From the NCBI GenBank assembly GCA_014529385.2, contig CM043959.1, forward strand, positions 87,676,529-87,740,528: DNA of 64,000 nucleotides, read 5' to 3'. Source of the stretch: Adiantum capillus-veneris. Taxonomy: Eukaryota > Streptophyta > Polypodiopsida > Polypodiales > Pteridaceae. Under the pieces are notes generated by a model. That model saw nothing but the letters and a program-made list of their open reading frames with translations, was not told the origin of the DNA and made no database searches. The translations under genes were made by a program, and so were the position numbers. Shown here one piece after another: positions 11,601 through 21,793 of this stretch (position 1 is its first letter; each line of letters starts with the position of its first letter).

Positions 11601-12670
11601 ACACCAACCATTGCACCCACTTTCCAAAACTTGGCTAGAATGACCAAGTGTTGGATCTTGGATGCACTCACCCACCAGGACTTGGTTAGAATGGCCCACT
11701 GGGGAATCTAAGGTCTACCTATTTGATGCACTTTATTTGAATTGCAAGGTGGTGGATCTAGGAGACACCAAAAATTGGATCCACATTTCAAGCCTTGGTT
11801 ATAATGGTAGAGTGGTGGATCTTTGATGCACCAAATTTTTAGATCTTAGTTTGAATGTCCAAGTGGTGGATTTAAGATCTGCTTATCCCACAAACTTTGT
11901 GTAAAATTACAAGTGTTATGAACACTACTTAAAATTGACAGATAGTGGATGTACGAGAAGCCAACTATTGCATCCACCTTGCAAGATTTGGTTAGAATGG
12001 CCAAGTGGTGGAATCAAATTGCAGTCACCTTCAATACTTCATTAGAATGTCTAGGTAGTGGATCTAAGGTCTGCATATTGCACACACTTTGTTTAAAATG
12101 GAAAGTTGGTGGCAACCATTGCATCCACCTTACAAGGCCTGGTAAGAATGACCAAGTGGTGGATCTTGGATGCACTCACCTTCAAGAATCGGCTATAATG
12201 GCTAAGTGGTGGATCTAAGGTGTATCTTTCTCACACACTTTGTTGAAAGTTGTAAATTGGAGGATTTAGGAGACACCCAACCATTGCACCCACCTTCCAA
12301 AACTTGGCTAGAATGGCCAAGTGTTGGATCTTGGATGCACTCACCCTCCAAAACTTGGTTAGAATGGGCCACTGGGGAAATTGCAAGGTGGTGGATCTAT
12401 GAGATACCGACAATTGGATCCACATTCCAAGCTTTAGTTAGAATGACTGAGTGGTGGATCTTTGATGTACCTACTTTCCAAATCTTAGTATCAATGGCCA
12501 AGTGGTGGATCTAGGGTCTACTCATCCACAAACTTTTTGTAAAATTACAAGTCTTATGATGGCCACGTAGTGGATCATGGATGCACCCATCTACCAATAC
12601 TTGGATCATGGATGCACCCACCTACCAATACTTGGTTAGAATAGCCAAGTGGTGGATCTAAGGTCTACAT
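8680..12670. repeat. Degenerate satellite array with higher-order structure
   Basis: About 4 kb of imperfect tandem repeats. The basic unit is about 50 bp, built on TTAGAATGGCCAAGTGGTGG then ATCTTGGATGCACCCACC then TTCAAGACTTGG. It alternates with longer units containing GGTCTACATATTGCACACAC, TTTGTTTAAAATGG and GTAGGAGAAACCAACCATTG. Several larger blocks recur (for example the segments around 9460, 10440, 11120 and 12540 start alike), suggesting a higher-order period of about 1 kb. A block of about 80 bp is duplicated at 10018-10179. Short open frames across it encode repeated TWLEWPSGGS-like words and are by-products. Element D splits the array at 12670. Confidence 0.85.
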
Positions 12671-15136
12671 GTAATGTAATTGGCCTATTAACTTTGAGAG
12701 TAGCGGAAATTAGAGGAGTACTTTTATGAAATTACTTTGTGAGCATAGCGGGTGAACTTAATTGATGGTAGCAACATAAACATAGCATTTAGTTAACTTC
12801 GCATAAACAATACTTTTGCAAGAGAGAGAGTTTAGAGAACATGACAACAATTGAGAACCGGATTTATATGGAGGTGGTCCTTCCACCAATAGACATTTGT
12901 ATTATAGTTTCTCCCATGAAGGGAGACTTGTTATAATACAATCTTTGTGTTCCTTGTGACCTAGGTGATGCAATGAAGATGGAAAGCTTCATGTATCACG
13001 AGCATAACATAAACTTTGTGGAAAGAATAAATTATCCCAAGCCTCAATCCCAAGACCTCAAAAACCTTCGAAGGTGGAGAGAGCTAGCAGGGAATGAGGG
13101 TAGGGAAGAGGAAGAAGAAATATTTGATAGGAGAAAGAATTAGTTCCTCACTTATCATCACTCTTCTTGTTGGCATACATAATAGCATACTAATGAAGAT
13201 GGAGAAGATGGAAAGCTTAAAAATTGAAGCATGGCTCTTGGTTGGATTTGCATTCCATAGCCAAGAGTGTTGGTGTAGGCTCTCAACCTCTCTACTTGCT
13301 TGGAGAAGGAGAGGGAGCTCTTGCACTTTGCACAATACACAATGAGGATGTGTGTGAGTGTGTGTGGGAGGGTATACCCCTCAAGCAGGCCCCCTATTTG
13401 CTTTGGTTGACCCCCCCTTGTAGCTTATGCTTGAAGCTCATTGGACCCCTCCAAGCCTAGCCAATCTAGAACATTTAATGGTCTAGTAACTTGTGTGTAG
13501 CGGAAAATAACCTAGACATAGTGAGCATTTCATTATAATTGATTCGTAATGAGCATAGCAAGAGTGCTTGGATGGAGAGAGAGCAACAAAACCATAACAC
13601 CGAGTTAGATAGGCATAATCAACACGTCAAAAAGAGAGAGAAATTAAGCTATTGACAACAGTTGAGGATTGGATTTACGTGGAGCCGGTCCCCCCCTCCA
13701 AAATGCTTTGTACTATAGGTTTCCCCCATCAAGGGAGACATTTTACAATACAATACTTTGTGTTCCTTCAATAACATGCTGGTGCAATGAAGATGGAAGC
13801 TTCAAGAACCAAGCTCACACTTGTAAAACACAACATCAATTCCCTCACGGTCTCAGACCCAAGACCTCACACACCTTTGAAGATGGTGAGAGCTAGCAGG
13901 GTATGAGAGTAGATCAAGAGAAAGAAGGAGTATTCTTAATAGAAATAAGTATGCCTTCTCACATAATCACTATAATAGCTTAGCATAGCTTAGTACTTAG
14001 CATGGTAGAGGAGATAAGCATGTATTGGAGCTTGGCTCTCAGTTGGATTTGCATCACAAAGCCAAGAGTTGTTGGTGTAGGCCTACCTTCTCACAAGCTT
14101 GGAGTAGATGATGAAATTTCCATTAAAGCTTGAGAAGGAGGTAGTCTTATTTACTCCACACATGAGATTGTGTGAGTGTGTGTGTAATAATACCTTGCAA
14201 AAATCAGCCCCCTCTCTCTCTTGGTCGACCCCTCTTGCTAATTACTCATGCTGACATCCTCTTGGCCCCTGCAAAGCTTAGACAATGACAATTAAGAAGC
14301 ATAAGTGATAGCCTTGTGACATGTGTCCCCCTTTCCCCTTTTGTGAGAGCTTTAGGTATTTAATTAATTCAATTAATCTCTCATTGGACCCCTTAGTCTT
14401 CTGGCCAATAGTCTTCTGGAGAGCTTAATTTCTATTGGTTCTTTTATCAAGTGTTTTTAAATGAATCAAACTAAATGTACTCTAGCCTAATTCTCATTGG
14501 TCCACCTCTATGGCCATCCAATAGGATTTGAATGCACCTTGTGGCAACTGGGCTAGGGAGCTGACATGTGTCCCCTATTCCCTTTGTGTAAGGGGATCTT
14601 GCTAGAGTGTGTGTGTTTCTCTGTCATTCCCTACTAAAAGGGCTTGCGCCCTCCAAGATAGGGATGTGGGAAGGCTTTTAAGTCTTCCCACAAGCATCCA
14701 ATTTACCTAGAGTTTGACCATTGAACATAACCTTTGAATTTTGGAACCTTAGCATTTTGGAAGTCTTAATGGGCTAAAACTTAGGGTCTTTGAAGCCCAT
14801 TGTTGCACATTTATCTTGTGCAGATGGCCCCCCCCTTTGGATCCCTATTTTCCCTCCCGAACAACCCTAGCTTACCTAAGGTCAAATGATTTTTAACACT
14901 AACTATTGGATGTCTTCAATGAAGCTAACCCTAAGGTCTTTATACTCCATTGGTTAGCCTTGCTCTTTGATAGACCATCTCTCATTTGGGTCCCTTTACC
15001 ATTGGCCCCGTGTTGAGATAGATCTATAAGAACATGTCTATATCCTAACCCTTGTTCTCGTTTATTCTCCCACATTAAATGATCAGTTCAATATGAGAAA
15101 ATCATTTGGGTTGGTTAGGTATTAGATTTTATGACA
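12670..15136 (-). repeat. 3' LTR of element D, chimeric with family F
   Basis: This LTR ends TGTAATGTAATTGG (outer) and TTTTATGACA (inner). It is about 880 bp longer than its partner because roughly 13469-14860 is family-F LTR sequence in place of the stretch carrying the CTTGAGGTG minisatellite (partner positions about 16154-16660). It therefore contains two copies of the conserved GACAACAGTTGAGGACCGG-like block (near 12842 and 13650). Confidence 0.75.
13469..14860 (-). mobile_element. Family-F LTR segment inside the LTR of element D
   Basis: It begins AACATTTAATGGTCTAGTAAC, matching the F LTR starts at 37379 and 62600 apart from the missing terminal TGT. It follows F through TAGCGGAAAAT, CCAATAG and GGGATG to GCATCCAATTTxCCTA, then returns to G-family sequence at CCCTAGCTTACCTAAG near 14870. 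No target duplication is evident, so recombination or template switching is as likely as insertion of a solo LTR. Confidence 0.6.
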
Positions 15137-15354
15137 TTACCTCTCCAAGAGGAGAGAGAGCTTAGGAAGCCTCTTGAAGAGACCCCCAAAAGAAGTCTCT
15201 CTCCCATACGAGAGGAGGAATCCAAAGTGCAAGAAAGCAATAAAACTTTAAGTTCCTCTGAAGATGTGGCTCCAAGAAGACGGCGGTCTAGACAATCGCC
15301 AATAGGCTCCCAAGAGGAAAAGATCAACACACAGTCCTTCTGCTCTGATACCAA
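15137..15354 (+). pseudogene. Inverted gag fragment inside element D
   Basis: The only internal sequence of element D. On the plus strand it encodes LPLQEERELRKPLEETPKR and SSSEDVAPRRRRSRQSP, clearly the Arg/Ser-rich N-terminal Gag region of element G (LPLPEERELRRPLEETPKRR, 49090-49270). The LTRs and PBS of D are on the minus strand, so this piece is antisense to the element. Its outer end reads GGAGAGGTAA on the minus strand, resembling the polypurine tract before the element G 3' LTR. Confidence 0.85.
15342..15353 (-). other. Primer binding site of element D (initiator Met tRNA type)
   Basis: TGGTATCAGAGC on the minus strand, one base from the LTR end. It is the PBS common to many plant copia and gypsy elements and is identical in elements G and K. 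Confidence 0.85.
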
Positions 15355-16937
15355 TGTAATAGAATTGGCCTATTAACTTTGAGAGTAACGGAAATTAGAG
15401 AAGTACTTTTATGAAATTACTTTGTGAGCATAGCGGGTGAAATTAATTGATGTTAGCAACATAAACATAGCATTTAGTTAACTTGGCATGAACAATACTT
15501 TTGCAAGAGAGAGAGTTTAGAGAACATGACAACAGTTGAGGACCAGATTTATGTGGAGGGGGTCCCACCTTCAATAGGCATTTGTATTATAGTTTCTCCC
15601 ATCAAGAGAGACTTGTTACAATATAATCTTTGTGTTCCTTGTGACCTAGGTGATGAAATGAAGATGGAAAGCTTCATGCATCACGAGCATAACATAAACT
15701 TTGTGGAAAGCATTAACTATCCCAAGCCTCAGTCCCAAGACCTCAAACACCTTCGAAGTGGAGAGAGGTAGCAGCGAATGAGGGCAGTGAAGAAGAAGAA
15801 GAAATATTTGATAGGAGAAAGAATTAGTTCTTCACTTATCATCACTCTTCTTGCTAGCATACATAATAGTATAGTAATGAAGATGGAGAAGATGGAAAGC
15901 TTAAGCATTGAAGCATGGCTCCTGGTTGGATTTGCATTCCATAGCCAAGAGTGTTGGTGTAGGCTCTCAACCTCTCTACTTGCTTGGAGAAGGAGAGGGA
16001 GCTCTTGCAATTTGCACAATACACAATGAGGGTGTGTGTGAGTGTGTGTGGGAGAGTATACGCCTCAAGCAGGCCCCCTACTTTCTTTGGTTGACCCCCC
16101 CCCCCCCCCCCCCTTGTAGCTCATGCTTGAAGTTCATTGGACCCCTCCAGGCCTAGCCAATCACAAGCAAGAGTTATACCAAGCAACAAGAGTAGCCTTG
16201 GGAGAAGTGTCCCCCTTTTCCCTTTGAGTGAGAGGGCTTGATAAATACTAAAATAATTAATTAAATCAACTAAATTATCATTGGACCCCTTGGAAGGCCA
16301 ACCAAGCTAGGGGCACACCATGAGGGTAACCTAGCTAGGGGCTTGACATGTGTCCTACTTGCCTCTTGGGCAAGGGGTGCCCTTTGGGAGAGAGAGTGGT
16401 CAAGAAACCACCCCCCCTTCTTGCATGGCTCGCCCCCTCCTTGTAGGGATTTGCTTTGACCTTTGTGCCACCTCAAGCCCCTCAACCTTGGGCCGTAGTT
16501 CTCACCACAAGCTTGGCCTTTAAGCCCCTCAAGCTTGGGTTGGGTTCTCACCTCAAGTACAACCCTAGCATCTCAAGCATGACAAGCACCTCAAGCATCT
16601 CAATCCTCAAGCACTTCAAATGACAAGCACCTCAAGATTGGGCCGGGTTCCCATCTCAAGCACATCCCTAGCTTACCTAAGTTCAAAGGACTTTTAACAC
16701 TAACTATTGGAGGTCTTCAATGAAGCTAACCCTAAGGTATTTATGCTCCATTGGTTAGCCTTGCTCTTTGATAGACCATCTCTCATTTGGTCCCCTTTAC
16801 CATTGGCCTCGTGTTGAGATAGATCTATAAGCACATGTCTATATCCTAACCCTTGTTCCCGTTTATCCTCCCACATTAAATCATCAGTTTAATATGAGAA
16901 AAGCATTTGGGTTGGTTAGATATTAGATTTTATGACA
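15355..16937 (-). repeat. 5' LTR of element D
   Basis: A 1583-bp LTR of the G family, TGTCATAAAATC...ATTACA on the minus strand. It carries the CTTGAGGTGCTTG minisatellite (plus strand CAAGCACCTCAAG, about 16550-16650) and a run of 19 C at 16095-16113 where other copies have about 7, a slippage product. Confidence 0.85.
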
Positions 16938-16941
16938 TACA

Positions 16942-17345
16942 TATTGCACACACTTTGTTTAAAATGGGAATTTGGTGGATGAAAGAGAAACCAACAATTG
17001 CATCCACCTTGTAAGATTTGTTTAAAATGGCCAAGTGGTGGATCTTAATTGCAACCACCTTCAAAACTTGGTTAGAATGGCAAGGTGGTGGATCTAAGGT
17101 CTATATATTGCACACACTTTGTTTAAAATAGGAAGTTGGTGGATGTTAGAGAAACCAACCATTGCATCCACCTTGCAATACCTGCTTAGAATAGCCAAGT
17201 GGTGGATCTAAATTGCAGCCACCTTCAAGTCTTGGTTAAAATGGCCAGGTGGTTGATATAAGATCTGCATATTGCACACACTTTGTTTAAATTGGGAAGT
17301 TGGTGGATGTAGGTGAAACCAATCATTACACCCACCTTGCAAGAC
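16942..17345. repeat. Satellite array, continuation after element D
   Basis: The same repeat as 8680-12670 (TTAGAATGGCCAAGTGGTGG, ATTGCACACACTTTGTTTAAA, ACCAACCATTGCATCCACC), with about three long units. It ends near 17345 at CACCTTGCAAGACCTAA. Confidence 0.85.
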
Positions 17346-17730
17346 CTAATTTGCCTTGGGATTTTGCAAGTAGAGCTTGGCTCTCTACTTCCTTTTTCTC
17401 CTTGAGTTTAAGGAGGTTATGCTTGAGTTTCTCATTCTCCCCGATGAGTTTTTGGATTTGAGCTTCGAGGGTAGCAATTCTTACTTCTAGAAGGCGTGAT
17501 CCTTTCTTGGTGCAGCAGCCACCATGAGGAAGCTTTTGTGTGCGGTTGCCAAGGAAGACATTGGGGCTTCCTTTGTTACTTTCCAAAATAAAAGAATCTA
17601 GATGGCCGGCTGACTTGTTGATGAGCTTGTTGGTAAGTTCTTGATAAGTTCTTAGACCTTTGGTGGTAAGTTTTGAGACCTTCACGCGTTTGAAAACAAA
17701 AAAAAACCCCTCAAAGTTGTGATGCAACAC
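17326..17730 (-). CDS. Hypothetical 134-residue coiled-coil protein fragment
   Basis: An open frame on the minus strand whose last codons run into the satellite. Residues about 80-125 (RLLEVRIATLEAQIQKLIGE and following) form a leucine-heptad coiled coil. The N-terminal half contains KGLRTYQELTNKLINKSAGH and FLGNRTQKLPHGGCC. I do not recognise the family. The start lies in a poly-A/T stretch encoding FFFVFKR, so it may be a fragment of a larger protein, perhaps from a transposon. The end of element C lies 63 bp upstream. A chance frame is unlikely given the heptad pattern, but function is unknown. Confidence 0.35.
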   Translation of the reverse strand: MLHHNFEGFFFVFKRVKVSKLTTKGLRTYQELTNKLINKSAGHLDSFILESNKGSPNVFLGNRTQKLPHGGCCTKKGSRLLEVRIATLEAQIQKLIGENEKLKHNLLKLKEKKEVESQALLAKSQGKLGLARWV

Positions 17731-17793
17731 AATGCAGCCATTGCAAGAAACCTGCAGTGACGAGCTTGGCAGGTCTCACAGCAGGTCTCCAGG

Positions 17794-18742
17794 TGTTAGC
17801 GGGTCGGCACGACAGACGTCTGCAACATAGTTTTTAATACTGTTAGCGGGTCCTCGCGACGGACGTGTGCATCATAGCTTTTTTGTACTAACATAATGTC
17901 AATATGCAAGGAAGCGACTCAGGATGAGGCACGGAGATTTAATGAGAGTGTCAATCTCACCAAAATGAACTCAGAGGGCTACTCATACTACGACAAAAGC
18001 AAATCAACCACTTCCTAGTCAGAGAATCAGTATGCGTCTAATCTCACCGCTCTCGGTCATCACGCCTTTTCGGCATCCAAACAAATTTTGAATGCAATGA
18101 AACTTAAGGAGAGGTACTACAACACTTGGGGGCACAATCCTACCAAGTTCTGCAACCATCTAGGAAGGTACATAAATCACGATTCATTGCAAAAAATGTG
18201 CAGGAAACTGAAATAAAACTATAGGAAAGGTCCCCCTTAAGCATAGAAACACTTATCCATGGTCAAAAAAAAAAAAAAAACAATTTTAACCTTCAAATCA
18301 ATGCATTTAGCTCACAAGCAATGCGTCGCAAACCACAATAGAATTGAGAATGGTTATACTTAAATTGTAGAGCAAGAGACAAGGAACACAATGTGCTATT
18401 CGGAAATGAATTCTGATTACCAATCCATGAGAAAAGTGGATTACAACTTGTAGCAGCAAGAGGCTTCTCACAGTGAACGTTCAAAACTCCTTCAAAATAA
18501 TGATATCCTTTTGTCTAAAACTAAGGATTTTTACTTAAAGGCTAAGGGAACTTTCCCAAGGCCATTGGACCACTTACAAGGGGTGTATACTCAGAGAGGC
18601 TGAAAGGGTATGCCAAAATATATTACAATTACAAATCTTCATTAGCTAAATTACACCGCTTTGTTCGAAAAAATGAATGAGTATTACAGGGTTTCAATGT
18701 ACATCCGCATGTTATGTGTCAGTCCGCTGTGTCCACCAAACA
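17794..18742 (-). repeat. 3' LTR of element C with 47-bp duplicated terminus
   Basis: The LTR end sequence TGTTAGCGGGTC occurs twice, at 17794 and 17841, so the terminal 47 bp is tandemly duplicated with several differences (GGCACGACAG versus CTCGCGACGG). The target-duplication match places the true edge at 17794. The remainder aligns with the 5' LTR to CCACCAAACA at 18742. An A run lies at about 18267-18282. Confidence 0.8.
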
Positions 18743-19740
18743 TTCCCCCCTTCCTATTCATTGCATGTCCTCATGCAATCTGTCTCTGAGTGTTGTCTAC
18801 TATCTTTTCTCTAGCGTTGCAGTGAGGTGCCTGAACTTTTGCACTCTTGCCTCGATCTCTACTTTGGTCGCCAGCTCTCTGAAAGGGTTATTGCTGAGAG
18901 TACTTTGATATGCTATATGGCATGCTAACAGATATTTTGTCACGGGATTGAATATGGAGGAGTTTACCTTGAAGAATTCGGTCATGAATGCCTCCTCAAA
19001 AGTCTGCATGTAGTGGGAGGGCGGAAACATGACTCTTGCATAGAACCCCATGATGACGTTCTTGCTTGGGATTTCTGTCTCCATATTCCAGTAGAGCCCT
19101 CTTGTGCCTTCCATAAAAATCTTCCAGTGGATGCTCCACTGCCTCTATATCATTGAAAGCCGTTATGCAAGTGATTAGCATCTTGGCAATTTTCACGAGC
19201 ATTTGGCATGCAAGATCCAGGATCTCCTTCATCATGTTAATGACCCCTTTGAGTGTTTGAACCATATACTTCTCTGACGGGGGGTTTTTATTGATTGGCT
19301 TTGTCATAATTGGGTAGTTTAGCACCGTCGGACTTTTGCTGCCAAGAGTAAAAGCTGTCCCAGGATCGCTGTCTGTTGATGGGATAGTAAGCTGGGTTGA
19401 TCCTGAGGTGCTGCGGAGCGTTCCTATAGTAGGTTTTGTCTATTGGTCGTTGCTCAAACCACTTCTTTCGCTAGAGGGGTTGTTTGTCAATAATGTTATG
19501 AATTTGAATTGCGGTGATAGGAACATCCCTGTAATCCCCTCGGCTATTTGGTTCAAGGTTAGGCAGCATTCTTTGCTACCATAATCTAGCCTCCTGCCGC
19601 ATCAGTGTCAGGGAAATCATCTCATGCCGCCCGAGGTTTTTTACCACCTCATCTAGAGTGATCATGAGGAGGGTAGCCGATTCTAGTACTTTCAATTCAT
19701 ACTGCAGATATTCTATGTGCAGTTTTGCCCGTCCAATTTC
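18743..19740 (-). pseudogene. Decayed second reading frame of element C, unknown product
   Basis: Minus-strand coding-like sequence between gag and the 3' LTR. Pieces in successive frames read GRAKLHIEYLQYELKVLESA, a stop, then NLEPNSRGDYRDVPITAIQ, a stop, RKKWFEQRPIDKTYYRNAPQ, INRQRSWDSFYSWQQKSDGA, a frameshift near 19300, then INKNPPSEKYMVQTLKGVIN and FMTEFFKVNSSIFNPVTKYL, ending near 18800. Helical, charged and with coiled-coil character. It shows no reverse transcriptase, protease, integrase or knuckle motif. It may be the C-terminal part of the Gag polyprotein, an extra ORF, or captured sequence; the family is not recognised. Confidence 0.4.
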
Positions 19741-21481
19741 ATCATGGACTCACTAGTGGTTCAAGAGGTACTACTCGTTCCCTAATCTATGTCTTCAGTC
19801 ACCTCTCCATATGCCTTGCAATTGTCTACCAAATACAACGGGCCTCTTTCGTGACTTGCTCAAAAGTTACACATGCCTTTAAGTGCAAGTCCATTTTGAG
19901 AGTGTCATTTTGCAAACCTTCTATGAAAAGGACTGACAGTCTTTCATCCTGAATTAGTTCTCAAGCAGAGCATCTTTCTATGTATTGCTTGAAACTAAGT
20001 GATGCTTCCTTCACTTTTTCTTTCTCCTTTTGTCTAAATGCATAGATTTGGGAGATAGTGTTATGTTTGGTTCCTCTCTTTGAGAATTCCTTAGCGAACT
20101 CTCGGAGAAGTTGCTCAATACTTGGGAATTCTAGGCTGTTAAAAGGCTGGAACTAGGTCAAAGCAGTCCCTTCTAACGTCAACCCAAAACCTTCATATTA
20201 AGTATGAAAATCAGTTACCTGTTCTGCTCTCAACACTTATTTGAAGATCAAAACATGGGCATACGGATCTCCTGATCCACTATACTTTTTGGGTACCCAT
20301 TTTGCCACTTGAGATGGTTGCATACGTCTGGCCTCCTCAACCATCCTTACAACCCTTTGGTCCTCTTGGTGTGGTTTCTCTAGGTTCATAATCTCCCCTT
20401 GGCATTACAAGTGGTATCATATCTGCTACACGTTAATCAAGTCGATCTCGTGTAATAGTCCGAGAGATTCTAGTGGTGTAAGTCACGCCAGCAGTTGTAT
20501 TGCCCCTATGTGTGTTCATGGAAGCCCTAGACTCCGTTGATCCTAAAGTACCTGTGTTTGGAACTCGTTCATGTCCAAAAGAATCTCCCACTCTGGTTCT
20601 CATTGGACTGACATGTGCAGTCTCAGATCTCGTGTGAGTAGTCGCGGTTTTCACCTCTTCCGGGTTTACATAGTATTGGTGGAGTGGTCCCCCAAAATAT
20701 GTATATCTCTTTAACTCCTTATGATCCATAGGAGAGTACTTTTGGCCATACTTGTCTATTATGACCACTTGAATACTTCTCCCCTTTGTGTACGTAAAAA
20801 AATATAGTTTTTTACGGGTAGTCAAATCCTTGATGCCGGGTTTGTCACATCTGTAATAGAGTGTTTGTTCTCCATTATTAAATTTGTATAGCCCCACATA
20901 CGTGTTTTCTGTATTAAGACGCTTTGTCTCGTTGGTGCGTTTGACCACCGCATTTTGCTTATCCATCTTGGGTGGCTCATCTGCCAGCTCTTGATCTACC
21001 TTGTCCTTGGTGCCAGTCATCCCCCATTTATCCACAATAAAGGGGTTATGAACCACTAGGTACATCATTCCCTCTCTGTCAAAATATCTATCCCCCCGTC
21101 ATAATCAACATCTACAAGGTCTCTGAACTCGCTTGGCTTATTTTCTAACTTAACACAGTAGCGGTCCATTCCATCCTTATAGATTTTGGTCTTAAGCATA
21201 TTTTCAAATTGAAACTTCAAATACATCAGTTTTACATGAGATGCAGGTTAAGAAGGACTTGCCCCCATGGAAGCTGTTCCCTTAGGGTTCAACTTGTTAG
21301 AATCCTCAGTCATGAGGCTGTATGTTCTTTTTGACAAAGTGTCAGAGAAGCTCTCCTCTAAAATGGGTTCTAAAGGTGGCAGTGGTCTTTGATTCACGCT
21401 TCTTTCAGTTGAGTGATTGCTCCCTTGGTCCAAGACGTTGGGATTCCTATTTTGGTACAATCTTCTTGATCGCAAATTCAT
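19740..21481 (-). pseudogene. Gag-like protein of element C, heavily decayed
   Basis: It starts MNLRSRRLYQNRNPNVLDQG, close to the element A start (MMNLRSGRNLQNNQPKQGEQ), with a stop at 21248. Then KIYKDGMDRYCVKLENKPSE, a frameshift in a G run near 21090, and a long open piece (21068-20433) with VDKWGMTGTK, YVGLYKFNNGEQTLYYRC, DKYGQKY and YTYFGGPLHQYYV. The capsid part (20432-19740) survives only as fragments with many stops, including AKEFSKRGTKHNTISQIYAF and ALYLVDNC-like words. The strong match to A over the unfamiliar N-terminal region shows that region is a constant part of this Gag group. Confidence 0.75.
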
Positions 21482-21793
21482 AAAGAATTGGTATTGCAGA
21501 ATCCAAACCAGGTACCTTATTAGCTAGTTTGAATTCCTCGGTTGATCTTACTTGCTGGGTAGTATCCTCTAGTACTTGCAAGCTGTCAAAAAATGCTTGA
21601 TAGCCGTGAGCTTATAGTCGTTCCTGTTAGTTCTTGCTTTTAATCAACAAACTTTAACTAGGTTTTTCAATAGTACGCAATTCCACACACAACATCAACA
21701 ATTCAGGTCTGATTTCAATTTTGAAAGAGCCACCAGGTTCTTGTGGACTAGCTCTTTGTGTAGTGAAATTGTGCTTCTGTTCTAACTCAGAGG

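Larger units (their letters stand above)
12670..16937 (-). mobile_element. Element D: pol-less two-LTR derivative of the chromovirus G family
   Basis: Two LTRs of the family of element G in minus orientation (15355-16937 as 5' LTR, 12670-15136 as 3' LTR) enclose only 218 bp (15137-15354). The insertion splits the satellite: left flank GGTCTACAT and right flank TACATATTGC rebuild the uninterrupted satellite word GTCTACATATTGC, giving a target duplication TACAT (or TACA if the terminal T belongs to the LTR). A Met-type PBS is present. With no gag or pol frame of its own in sense orientation, it must have moved using another element's proteins. Confidence 0.8.

Noticed and set aside
8680-12670. 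Possible CRISPR-like or protein-coding repeat array
   Set aside because: Units are degenerate, unequal and without unique spacers of fixed length. The encoded TWLEWPSGG words simply follow the satellite period, and frames break constantly. This is eukaryotic satellite DNA.
13084-13345. Pairs of overlapping small frames repeated at 15729-16029
   Set aside because: Both lie in LTR copies of element D and repeat because the LTRs repeat; open on both strands with no domain.
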